Shown: one piece after another, positions 1 through 8,633 of the stretch
Numbering within the stretch: position 1 is the first letter of the stretch
Layout: every line of letters starts with the position of its first letter
NCBI GenBank assembly: GCA_029067085.1
Contig: JAIEFE010000018.1
Span: 172,374 to 236,373, forward strand
Length of the DNA: 64,000 bases
Reading direction: 5' to 3'
Origin: Lachnospiraceae bacterium
GTDB taxonomy: Bacteria; Bacillota; Clostridia; Lachnospirales; Lachnospiraceae
Notes under the pieces: model-generated
The model's input: only the letters and a program-made list of their open reading frames with translations
What the model was told of the DNA's origin: nothing
The model's database searches: none
Translations under genes and position numbers: made by a program

Positions 1-535
1 GTTGCCAATGCGGAGCGTCCTCGGAACAACCTGCCATTCCCATTATTGTATCTCCGTCATAGGCACAAACAACTACCTTGTCTGGACGTTCTGGCTTAAA
101 TTCCGAACAAATTGCATTTGGAAATCGCTCGTCGCCGTAAAACCTATGTATCTCATCATCAAAGAACCATTTTACAGGGTATTTCTTCTTCGCTTTGATC
201 TGTTCACAAGATAAAAACATATGGTATGTTTGCGTGAGTGTATAGCCGTATTTATTTAATTCACGTTCAATAGGCAAAAGATTTGGTATTTCAAAAAGAT
301 AGTGCCCTTGCTTAACGTCGATATAAACTCTAAGAAAATCCTGCATGCATTCATCGGCAGTCACGACAGCATTTTTACCCATTGTCACCATGTGGAAAAA
401 GTATTTTTCTGAGGAATAGACTCGTCTGCCCTCATGCAGATCTGAGACGGTAAGAATATTATTCGATTTTAAAAAATCATCAGGTTTACAATTGAACTCA
501 ATTGATAATAATTCCATCAATTTTTGCATACTCAT
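1..535 (-). CDS. GNAT-family N-acetyltransferase-like protein, C-terminus cut by window edge
   Basis: Not in the ORF track because it is open at the edge. Reverse-strand reading from ATG at 535 gives MSMQKLMELLSIEFNCKPDDFLKSNNILTVSDLHEGRRVYSSEKYFFHMVTMGKNAVVTADECMQDFLRVYIDVKQGHYLFEIPNLLPIERELNKYGYTLTQTYHMFLSCEQIKAKKKYPVKWFFDDEIHRFYGDERFPNAICSEFKPERPDKVVVCAYDGDTIMGMAGCSEDAPHWQ... without stops. The 'YDGDTIMGMAGCSED' segment resembles a GNAT acetyl-CoA binding region. Confidence 0.6.
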   Translation of the reverse strand, partial: MSMQKLMELLSIEFNCKPDDFLKSNNILTVSDLHEGRRVYSSEKYFFHMVTMGKNAVVTADECMQDFLRVYIDVKQGHYLFEIPNLLPIERELNKYGYTLTQTYHMFLSCEQIKAKKKYPVKWFFDDEIHRFYGDERFPNAICSEFKPERPDKVVVCAYDGDTIMGMAGCSEDAPHWQ

Positions 536-562
536 TTTTATAATCACCCAAACAATCTCAAC

Positions 563-1072
563 TTACTTTTTATTTTGATATGATAAAAATTCTCTGCATT
601 TATCCCAATGCATACCGGAGCAATTATTCTCGCGAGCGATAACATCATTTACTTCATCGATTTGATACCATTTCAAGTCATCTACTTCATCAGAATCAGA
701 AAATTGCGATTTCTTTACATAAGCAATAAATCCAATCATAATAAGCTGCTTGGGTGCAAAGTAATAACTGGATATATAGTTACATCTTATGACATCTTGT
801 CCGGTTTCTTCCTTTACTTCACGTGCAACAGCATCTTCAATCGTTTCCCCATCTATCATATAACCGGATACGACCGTCCATTTATCTTCTGATATATAAT
901 TCTGCTTTAATAGAAGTATTTCATCAAATTCATTGACTACTAACACCTCTACAACAGGAAGCGGATTATTGCCATATATTTTTTTACATGATGGACAAAT
1001 TTTACAATCGTCATCACCACATTTCATATCTTCCAATTTATGACCACATTCTCCACAATACTTAAAAATCAT
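563..1072 (-). CDS. NUDIX hydrolase with N-terminal zinc ribbon
   Basis: N-terminal CxxC...CxxC zinc ribbon (YCGECGHK...CKICPSCKK) followed by a Nudix box-like segment (GETIEDAVAREVKEETGQD). Confidence 0.88.
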   Translation of the reverse strand: MIFKYCGECGHKLEDMKCGDDDCKICPSCKKIYGNNPLPVVEVLVVNEFDEILLLKQNYISEDKWTVVSGYMIDGETIEDAVAREVKEETGQDVIRCNYISSYYFAPKQLIMIGFIAYVKKSQFSDSDEVDDLKWYQIDEVNDVIARENNCSGMHWDKCREFLSYQNKK

Positions 1073-1087
1073 TTATCGGTCACCCCA

Positions 1088-1366
1088 CTATCCCTTGTAC
1101 GCAATTGCATCCACCTGAAATCTGATACCTTCCCTTATAAAATCAGATGTATATGCTTTGCGGGCAGGATAATTTGCCATACAATATCCGACAAACACAT
1201 AATCGCCGGCCTCAATAATGGTAGAATCTGCCCAAAACTCGTCTACTTCAATTCGATTCATCTGATTCATTTGCGTTTTCTTTCTGCGCTTCTGCGATAA
1301 ATTCAGTTTACCGTTATATGTACTATAATACCTATTGCCATAAAAACCGTCAATATCCTGTGCCAC
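1088..1366 (-). pseudogene. RidA/YjgF-like protein with apparent internal deletion
   Basis: 'STIIEAGDYVFVG' resembles the RidA N-terminal 'YSQAIxAGxxVFVSG'. 'YPARKAYTSDFIREGIRFQVDAIAYKG' resembles the RidA C-terminal 'PARxxVxVxxLPxGxxVEIEAIA'. The roughly 65 aa that normally separate them are missing. Confidence 0.4.
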
Positions 1367-1427
1367 AGCATTTTTTTCTTTCTATCTTTTATTCCATGAC
1401 ATAGACAAATCAACAAGACCATTAACA

Positions 1428-1952
1428 CTATCGTCCTTCTAAGTTACTTCTGACTTGCCTCACAAGCATCTCCACTGCCTCATCCACATCCTCCAACGTC
1501 AAACCTGCCGACGGATCTGTTTTAACCTGATGGCTTTTTACACAGGTATTATGCAGTTCAAGATCATCCAACACGACCCATCCATCAACATCCTCCTGCG
1601 ATTTCAGCCATAAAAGTATCTCATCCGCCTTGACCAGACTGAATTTTTTCGTTCTTCTGATTTCCTCTGTGGTGAGATCCGGCGTGAATCCGGCAATCGC
1701 CAATCCCTCCCCGGCAAGCATTTCAACCAGCCGTTCAGCCTCCTTACAAAGCGGCTTTCTTTCTTCATCAAACCAAAACCGCCATCCGGAATGCAGAATG
1801 ATCTGCGCATCTGTCCTGTCAATCAACTGCGCCAGCAGCTTCACCTTATCCCGGTCAATCAACTGACCGTCACTGATTTCTTTCTGATGACTCTCATTCC
1901 AAAATTCAGCATTCAGTACACCGTCTATGTCCAAAAAAATCACTCTGCTCAT
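1428..1952 (-). CDS. HAD-domain protein (Swiss-Army-Knife RNA-repair-like HAD family)
   Basis: N-terminal VIFLDIDGVLN (HAD motif I), HSGWRFW, and WVVLDDLEL late in the protein. Confidence 0.75.
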   Translation of the reverse strand: MSRVIFLDIDGVLNAEFWNESHQKEISDGQLIDRDKVKLLAQLIDRTDAQIILHSGWRFWFDEERKPLCKEAERLVEMLAGEGLAIAGFTPDLTTEEIRRTKKFSLVKADEILLWLKSQEDVDGWVVLDDLELHNTCVKSHQVKTDPSAGLTLEDVDEAVEMLVRQVRSNLEGR

Positions 1953-1992
1953 GGCACTCTCTCCTTCCAGTATCCGGTGTAAAATCCTTCCA

Positions 1993-2412
1993 TCATATCA
2001 CCATGATCAGCGTCCCTGCTCCGATCAGCACACAGCCGATCAGCGATCTTGGGGTAAATTCTTCGTGAAGAAAAACAAAAGCAAGTATCAGGGTGATCAC
2101 CACACTCAGTTTATCGATTGGAACCACCTTAGACGCTTCTCCCGTCTGTAATGCCCGATAATAGCAAAGCCATGATGCACCGGTTGCCAGCCCGGAAAGA
2201 ATCAGAAAAATCCAGCTCTTCTTACTGATCTGCGCTATTCCGCTCTGTGTATTTGTCAGAAATACCATACCCCATGCCATAATAACGACCACGATCGTCC
2301 GTATTGCCGTGGCGAGATTGGAATTAACTCCCTCTATACCGATTTTAGCCAGGATAGAGGTTAATGCCGCAAACACCGCGGACAAGATTGCAAACAAAAA
2401 CCACATATTCAA
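1993..2412 (-). CDS. EamA-family (DMT) small transporter, single-repeat type
   Basis: About 139 aa, 4-5 hydrophobic helices, and EamA-like 'GASWLCYYRALQTGEASKVVPIDKLSVVITLILAFVFLHEEFT'. Confidence 0.85.
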   Translation of the reverse strand: MNMWFLFAILSAVFAALTSILAKIGIEGVNSNLATAIRTIVVVIMAWGMVFLTNTQSGIAQISKKSWIFLILSGLATGASWLCYYRALQTGEASKVVPIDKLSVVITLILAFVFLHEEFTPRSLIGCVLIGAGTLIMVI

Positions 2413-2963
2413 TTGCCTCCATTCTCATCTGCAAGCATCTCCACCGCTTCTTCCATCGAAACGCACCTTGCGTATCTTCCGTTCCAAACAAAATCATTGT
2501 AATAATGGTAGCATACGTCATTCGTCATATAATCGTTGTCAAACGTGGAGTTCGCATAGGCCGGCACAATCATCTCATATCCCTGATTGAAGCCGCTCTG
2601 AATCGTGGCGTCTATGCAGAAATTTGTCTGAAGACCCACGATCATGATTTTCGTTTCTTTTTTCTCTGACAGATACTGAGCCAAACCCGTCGATTTGTGC
2701 AACGCACTGTTTACGGTCTTGTCAAAGATGCGTTCCCCCTCTATCGGCGAAAATTCCTCAAATATCGCAAACTCGTCGTCTCCTACGGAAAATCCTGTTC
2801 CGGGGCCATCGTCATGCCTTACATACACGACCTCCACATGATACTTTCTGGCCTGCGCAATCAAAGTCTTTATATTCTCTCTCAGCTGTTCAAACACAAA
2901 CAGCCGCTCATCCGTAATGCCCTTCTGGGTATCTACCACAAGTAATATCATATTATTCTCCAT
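2409..2963 (-). CDS. Isochorismatase-family cysteine hydrolase
   Basis: 'LLVVDTQKGIT' N-terminus, 'VYVRHDDGPGTGF', and 'IMIVGLQTNFCIDATIQSGFNQGYEMIVPAYANSTFD'. Overlaps the downstream EamA gene by 4 bp. Confidence 0.88.
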   Translation of the reverse strand: MENNMILLVVDTQKGITDERLFVFEQLRENIKTLIAQARKYHVEVVYVRHDDGPGTGFSVGDDEFAIFEEFSPIEGERIFDKTVNSALHKSTGLAQYLSEKKETKIMIVGLQTNFCIDATIQSGFNQGYEMIVPAYANSTFDNDYMTNDVCYHYYNDFVWNGRYARCVSMEEAVEMLADENGGN

Positions 2964-3399
2964 TCTCGCGTTCTTCCCATTGAAGAATCCGCTGTTTTGC
3001 CTTTTCGTACTCCTTCACAGAGATTCCTAGCCCTTCGCAGGCTTCCTCTAAGCTTACATGAAAATTTCTTATACTTAGCTCCACGTTTTTAACCATGGTT
3101 TTCAAGCTGCCCTGTTCTATTCCCCGTTCCATTCCAATTTCAAAAATATTCATTTTCACGGCCTCCCATTCCTCCGATTGCTTTACTTCTCTGACAATCT
3201 TGTCCAAATTCAGAATCCGATCATCTTTCTCCGTAACATCTTCATTCTCTAAAGTGGTATATTTCATATACTGTAGAAAACTGACCAGCTCCGGCCGTCC
3301 ATTTTTACTCGCTATATTCAGAAAAATCTTGCTTGTTCCATCTTCCTCCCTGCCGTTATTCAGTTGTAAGCAAGGAGCTCCGCGGAGAATATTCCGCAT
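2953..3399 (-). pseudogene. C-terminal remnant of Rpn/PD-(D/E)XK nuclease-family transposase-like protein
   Basis: 'ELVSFLQYMKYTTLEN...EEWEAVKMNIFEIGMERGIEQG' matches the C-terminal part of Rpn-family proteins. The N-terminal nuclease domain is absent upstream. Confidence 0.6.
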
Positions 3400-3552
3400 G
3401 GATACGGACTTAGAAATCGTCCGATAAGATACTGTAAAGATCTTAGATTTGTTCTTTGCTTAGATAGATTTTAACACATACATTTTTTCATTACAAGATA
3501 AACTTTCAGGCGTTCAAAACTTAAAAGGATATTTGTATCTTTATAAATTCTC

Positions 3553-3581
3553 TTGACAATACTTCTATATAGTACTATTCT
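3553..3581 (+). promoter_or_regulatory. Sigma-A type promoter for the PNPOx-family gene
   Basis: TTGACA (3553-3558), 17-bp spacer, TATTCT (3576-3581). An AT-rich palindromic segment (atagtactat) overlaps the -10. Confidence 0.55.
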
Positions 3582-3712
3582 ATATAATATAAATAGACTC
3601 GTTACAAAATGAATCAGATTTTTACAGGGGTTAAGCGATGAGGAGATGTTCACTCCGGAAACAATTTTTAGGAAAATGCTTACGAATCTTACAGAAAAGG
3701 AGAATCACACAA

Positions 3713-4147
3713 ATGGAACTTAACATGTTAAAAACGGGAATACGCGCACTGCGCGAAAACGCACAGGTTGCCTATGTTGCCTCGGTGAACGAAGATGGCT
3801 TCCCCCAGATCAAGGGAATGCTGGTTTTAGAACACGAAAGCATGAAAACCCACTATTTTTCAACCAACACCAGCTCGAAGAGAGTATCACAGTTTTTGAA
3901 AAATCCCAAAGCCTCTGTGTACTATGTTGATGATACCAAGGATCAGTATAAAGGCGCGTTGTTTACAGGAACCATGGAAGTATGCACCGACCACGAGACG
4001 AAAGCTTTTCTCTGGCGGGACGGATTCGAACTGTATTATCCGAAGGGTGTAGACGATGAAGATTACTGCGTATACAAGTTTACCGCCGAGACCGTCAACT
4101 ATTACTATGGTCTGAGCAATGTGACCTTGTCGGTGGACGAACTGTAA
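3713..4147 (+). CDS. Pyridoxamine 5'-phosphate oxidase family (flavin-split-barrel) protein
   Basis: MELNMLKTGIRALRENAQVAYVASVNEDGFPQIKGMLVL... typical of the split-barrel family. Start chosen at 3713 because of the upstream aaaaggaga ribosome-binding site. The track ORF starts at 3638. Confidence 0.82.
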   Translation: MELNMLKTGIRALRENAQVAYVASVNEDGFPQIKGMLVLEHESMKTHYFSTNTSSKRVSQFLKNPKASVYYVDDTKDQYKGALFTGTMEVCTDHETKAFLWRDGFELYYPKGVDDEDYCVYKFTAETVNYYYGLSNVTLSVDEL

Positions 4148-4177
4148 TCACTTTTCTACTCCTGTTCATCCACTATT

Positions 4178-5455
4178 TCAGCCGCGGTACACAATCTTCC
4201 CGCCGCAGATGGTATAGTTGATCACCCCCGGCATTGTCTCCCCCACGAAAGGCGAGTTTGCTGCTTTTGACGCGAAATTATTCACCACCCATTCTCTATT
4301 CGGATCGAACACCACCAGATCCGCCGGACCACCCTCCTTCAGATACCCCGCATCGAGATGATAAAGTTTCGCGGGTGCTAGACTCATTTTCTCTATCAGT
4401 TCCATCAGGGAAAGACAGCCCTTGTTCACCAGCTCTCGAATCCCTAAAGAGAGCGCCGTTTCCAATCCAATGATACCGCTTGGCGCCTCCGTCAGCGGTT
4501 TTTCCTTTTCCTCTGCACTGTGAGGCGCATGATCGGTGGCGATCATGTCAATCGTACCGTCCCGAAGTCCCTCGATGATTGCCAGTCTATCCGCCTCCTC
4601 CCTGAGCGGCGGATTCATTTTCGCAAATGTCCCATGCTTTATCACAGCTTGCTCCGTCAGGGTAAAGTGGTGCGGCGTCGCCTCCGCGAAGATATGCTTG
4701 CTCCTTTTCTTAGCCTGCCGCACCAATTCCACAGCCTCCTTTGTGCTGATATGCTGGATGGAGAGGTCCGCTTCCTCTTCTACGGCAATCCGCAGATCCC
4801 GCTCCACCATGGAGATCTCCGCTTCTCTGGGCGATCCGCCGATATCATAATGCGCCGCGGCCTTTCCCGCATTGACGCCGTTATTTGTAATAAGAGCCGG
4901 ATTTTCCTCATGGAGGCTGACCGGCTTGCCGCACTTTGCCGCCATCTGCAACGCTTCCCGCAACAGCGCCTGATCCATCAGGGGTATGCCGTCATCGGTA
5001 AAACCTGCAGCTCCGTTTCCCGCAAGCATTTCCATATCCGTCAGCTCTTTTCCAGCCAGCCCCTTCGTCACGTTGGCACAGGAATAGACGTGAATCCCCG
5101 TCTCTTTTCCTTTTTCGAGAACATAGTGCAGTGTCTCTACATTATCCACTGCGGGCTTCGTGTTAGCCATCAGGACAACCGAGGTAAAGCCTCCCTTTGC
5201 CGCCGCTGCTGCCCCAGTGTAGATATCTTCCTTGTGGGTAAATCCGGGATCCCGAAAATGGACGTGCACATCCACCAGTCCCGGCACAATATATTGACCA
5301 TTTAAGTCAATTTCTTCCGAAAAAGCCCTGTCCACCGGTGTCCCCTGCGGCATGATCCCCACAATCTTTCCTGACTCCGTGTCGATCAGAATATCCCGAT
5401 AACCCTCTTGCCCCGATGCGGGGTCCAGTATATATCCATTCTTTAAGTACAGCAT
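4178..5455 (-). CDS. pyrC: Dihydroorotase
   Basis: 425 aa amidohydrolase with HVHFRDPGFTHKEDI, MANTKPAVDN, LHEEN, QHIST and MIATDHAPHS motifs. Confidence 0.93.
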   Translation of the reverse strand: MLYLKNGYILDPASGQEGYRDILIDTESGKIVGIMPQGTPVDRAFSEEIDLNGQYIVPGLVDVHVHFRDPGFTHKEDIYTGAAAAAKGGFTSVVLMANTKPAVDNVETLHYVLEKGKETGIHVYSCANVTKGLAGKELTDMEMLAGNGAAGFTDDGIPLMDQALLREALQMAAKCGKPVSLHEENPALITNNGVNAGKAAAHYDIGGSPREAEISMVERDLRIAVEEEADLSIQHISTKEAVELVRQAKKRSKHIFAEATPHHFTLTEQAVIKHGTFAKMNPPLREEADRLAIIEGLRDGTIDMIATDHAPHSAEEKEKPLTEAPSGIIGLETALSLGIRELVNKGCLSLMELIEKMSLAPAKLYHLDAGYLKEGGPADLVVFDPNREWVVNNFASKAANSPFVGETMPGVINYTICGGKIVYRG

Positions 5456-5503
5456 ACTTTATCCTTCCTGTATATATATCTTTTTTTACATCATCACTGT
5501 GTC

Positions 5504-5630
5504 GTGCCAAGAAAGTTCTCTCAAGGAGCCCCTCAAAATACACCGGTACTTAGCAAGGTTTTTTCGAGCTTAGTACCGCTGTGTATTTTGCGGAGCGAGA
5601 GCGTGGCGACGAAGAGAAGTTTCTTGGCAC
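5504..5630. repeat. 127-bp palindromic (inverted-repeat) intergenic element, MITE/REP-like
   Basis: Terminal arms gtgccaagaaagttctct / agagaagtttcttggcac, and inner arms caaaatacac-cggtacttagc / gcttagtaccgctgtgtattttg around a short loop (aaggttttttcga). Confidence 0.7.
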
Positions 5631-5652
5631 ATTATTATTATTTCATTATAAT

Positions 5653-6081
5653 CTATTCAAACACCACCGGCTTCTCCAAAAACTCTGTCTTCACCACCAC
5701 ATAGGGGTAACTTTTCACCTGATTTTTCTTCTCCTCCGGAGATGGGCCAATCAGATTCGTGTCAATATAGACCGCATTGGCCGTCTCGTACAGCGCATTC
5801 ACCGCTATGCTGTAGCCGCCGGTCTGCTGCGCTCCGTACCCCATGCAGATATAGAGAAACCCTTGATCCTCAAAGGTCAGCCTGAAAGCATTCTCCTTCC
5901 TCTCCTCTATTTTTTCAAGCAGCTCCTTTGGTATGTTGTCCTCCGCTATCACCGTGTATTCCAAATCCTTAATCTTCTCCATGGGATCCTGCTTTTTCCC
6001 GCAGGCATACACCAGAAGACACAATAGACAGATAAGACAGGCGCTTAAGATCCTCTTCTGATATTCATCTCGTTTACCCAT
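5653..6081 (-). CDS. Small lipoprotein of unknown function
   Basis: Signal peptide with lipobox-like 'CLICLLCLLVYACGKK'. The remainder has no recognised domain. Confidence 0.65.
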   Translation of the reverse strand: MGKRDEYQKRILSACLICLLCLLVYACGKKQDPMEKIKDLEYTVIAEDNIPKELLEKIEERKENAFRLTFEDQGFLYICMGYGAQQTGGYSIAVNALYETANAVYIDTNLIGPSPEEKKNQVKSYPYVVVKTEFLEKPVVFE

Positions 6082-6219
6082 AGGTCCTCCACAACTTCCT
6101 CTTACTATCTAATTTATTATGCGGAGGCATTGTCTATTCCTGCGGTTTTTGCTATACTATACGCAATGGCAATGAGCAGTGCGCATTGCGGCATAAAACA
6201 TTCAAGAAAGGTTTTTATT

Positions 6220-6954
6220 ATGATCCGTCTCTTATTAGTCGCTGTATTTGTATTTCTTTTTCTGATTTTTAGCATCCCGCTTCTGATCGTTGAATATTTT
6301 CTTGGGAAATGGAATATGGAAGCCAAAAACAAGAGCTCACTTGCCATTGTCAACTGGGCATTCCGCTGTGTCCTCTTTCTCTCCGGTGTGTCAGTCACAG
6401 TCATCGGTGAGGAAAATGTACCGCAGGATGAGCCGGTACTCTATATCGGCAACCACCGAAGCTACTTTGACATTATTATGACCTATGTGCGGGTGCCCAG
6501 ACCTACCGGCTACATCGCAAAGATCGGCATGATCAAAGTGCCGCTCCTCTCACACTGGATGAAAAATCTCCACTGCCTTTTTCTGGACAGAAAAGACCTC
6601 AAACAGGGCATGAAGACCATTCTGGAGGCAGTGGAAAAAGTAAAATCCGGCATTTCCATCTGCATCTTCCCCGAAGGGAGCCGCAGCACGGAACCTGACA
6701 CTTTTCTGCCCTTCCACGGCGGCAGCTTTAAGATTGCCGAAAAATCCGGCTGCCCCATCGTCCCCATCAGCATCAACAACGCCGACCACATATGGGAAGC
6801 TCATCTTCCCTGGATCAAAAAGACCCATGTCGTCATCGAGTACGGCAAACCCATCTACACAAAGGATCTCGACAAGGAGCAGAAGCGTCATATTGATGAT
6901 ACCGTTCTTACCGTTATCAAATCCATGTATATGAAGAATAAATCTGCTGTCTAA
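6220..6954 (+). CDS. plsC: 1-acyl-sn-glycerol-3-phosphate acyltransferase
   Basis: 'GNHRSYFDIIM' (NHxxxxD) and 'FPEGSRS' motifs plus an N-terminal hydrophobic helix. Start moved from 6130 to 6220 (aagaaagg ribosome-binding site). Confidence 0.9.
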   Translation: MIRLLLVAVFVFLFLIFSIPLLIVEYFLGKWNMEAKNKSSLAIVNWAFRCVLFLSGVSVTVIGEENVPQDEPVLYIGNHRSYFDIIMTYVRVPRPTGYIAKIGMIKVPLLSHWMKNLHCLFLDRKDLKQGMKTILEAVEKVKSGISICIFPEGSRSTEPDTFLPFHGGSFKIAEKSGCPIVPISINNADHIWEAHLPWIKKTHVVIEYGKPIYTKDLDKEQKRHIDDTVLTVIKSMYMKNKSAV

Positions 6955-7046
6955 TATACAGATTTTACAAGCAATTCTGTCGTTCCGAAACATCTGACTG
7001 AGCACAGGCAAAGGATTCTTATAAAATCTGTATTTTTGTTACGTTT

Positions 7047-8633
7047 TTACTCTTCGCTCACCACCCGCTCATCGTCCATGATCGCAGCAAACATAAGCAA
7101 CAGCTCCGCATTCAGATCCACCTGATTCATAATGCCCGTGGCTTCATCGACATTCCGGTAATTTCTTTCTCCCACGTCGTTCAGATAGGCGATGGACTGC
7201 AAATTTCTCCCCAGCATATAATGTAGATGATTTTCCAGCACAGTGGCATACTCATGATTGGTAATGATGTGATCCACCACTGCCAGTCTCGTCATATCCC
7301 GCAGCAGGCCTGCGTGACTGCCCTGTTTTTCATTCGTGTTCACCAACAGCTTAGACCCCTTCGAAGCAAAAGATATGGTCTCCACCTTCCACATCAGATT
7401 TTGAATCAAGGTACTGCAAAGCTTCATGTCCACCGTTTGCTTTGTGGAGAGATACGTCACGCATCCCCAAAAAGCAAAATCATTTTCAAGATCGGGTTCC
7501 GCGTTTTGATTCAAATAAGTCTTCACTACATTGTGATACTGATAACCGCCCGTAGCGCGATAAAGCTCCGTCGCCGCATGAAAATACTGCTCCTGAGAGA
7601 TATCTGCCAGATATTGCTCTGCATAGCGGTAAGCCCTGTCTGCCGCCTTCAGACAAAGCGTTGCAAATTCCAGATCATAGTTCTGATAGAGATAACTGAA
7701 CTTTGCCATCGCCGATGCAAAGTGAATTGTAGCATCCATGGTGATTCCGTCTATGTAGAGAATGTAGCCCGCCGTCTTGTTGTCAACAGAGCTGACGGAT
7801 GCATACACCGCTCCGCTCTTTGCATCCTGCATTTTAAGAAGCCAGTCAATCTCGTACTTCACCTCATCCAGAATGTCGGGAACCCCGTTCCCGCTCTCGG
7901 GAATCCCCATTGCGTCCCCAAAAGCATCCGGATAGAGCTCATAAGCGAGCAACATGGAGTTAATCGTCCGACACCCTTTCGCCACATCGCGGCTTCCGAT
8001 TTCATCCACATGCCAGCCACCTGACACATCCAGCCTGATCATCGCCTCCTCCTTCATCTGCGCCTCTCTGGAGTGGCAGGCATTGTGAGCCGCTTCTCCC
8101 GCAAGTTCCGCAGACAGAGTAAGACCGCAGCGGTTACAGTAATATTGTTTAAATACATTCTGGAAAAGCGCCTCATAAGGTTCCTCCGCAATCGCAAAGG
8201 TGTAAGACTGACCGATCGATGAAGCCTGAATGTAGTAGATTCCGGGTGTGTTAAAGTCCGTAAAATCCGCATAGCTGATATGCTTACCCACCGTCTCGTC
8301 AAAACCTTTCTGCTCGATCTTTCCCTTATAAACCTCACGTTCGGTCTTTGCATCAATAATCGTAAAATCTTCGGGCGGCTGCTCACTGTTAATCATTGCC
8401 AGCTTATTGCTCCCGCAGGGATAGCCAACCTGATCCACAAGAATGCTTGGCAGGCTCTGCGGCACCTCGTAGTCAAATTCCGGAGAAAGACCAAGACTGG
8501 TAAACTCGTCTCCCTCCTCACTTCCGGGCCGCCTCTGTGTCTGAAGCTCCTCAAGACCGCTGCAGCCCGTCAAAAGAAGGGCCATAACAAGCATAAAAGC
8601 TATTGTTTTTTGTCGTAGGATATTCTTTCGCAT
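7047..8633 (-). CDS. GH9-like lipoprotein (N-terminal Ig-like cellulase domain + GH9 fold); catalytic motifs appear lost
   Basis: 'SILVDQVGYPCGSNKLAMI' (CelD_N-like), 'GNGVPDILDEVKYEIDWLLKMQDAKSGAVY' (GH9 core) and 'YMLGRN'. Lipobox 'LLLTGCSG'. The track ORF starts at 8651; MRKN at 8633 is more plausible. Confidence 0.85.
   Translation of the reverse strand: MRKNILRQKTIAFMLVMALLLTGCSGLEELQTQRRPGSEEGDEFTSLGLSPEFDYEVPQSLPSILVDQVGYPCGSNKLAMINSEQPPEDFTIIDAKTEREVYKGKIEQKGFDETVGKHISYADFTDFNTPGIYYIQASSIGQSYTFAIAEEPYEALFQNVFKQYYCNRCGLTLSAELAGEAAHNACHSREAQMKEEAMIRLDVSGGWHVDEIGSRDVAKGCRTINSMLLAYELYPDAFGDAMGIPESGNGVPDILDEVKYEIDWLLKMQDAKSGAVYASVSSVDNKTAGYILYIDGITMDATIHFASAMAKFSYLYQNYDLEFATLCLKAADRAYRYAEQYLADISQEQYFHAATELYRATGGYQYHNVVKTYLNQNAEPDLENDFAFWGCVTYLSTKQTVDMKLCSTLIQNLMWKVETISFASKGSKLLVNTNEKQGSHAGLLRDMTRLAVVDHIITNHEYATVLENHLHYMLGRNLQSIAYLNDVGERNYRNVDEATGIMNQVDLNAELLLMFAAIMDDERVVSEE

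Noticed and set aside
7227-8024. 265-aa plus-strand ORF
   Set aside because: Antisense to the GH9-like gene; shadow ORF.
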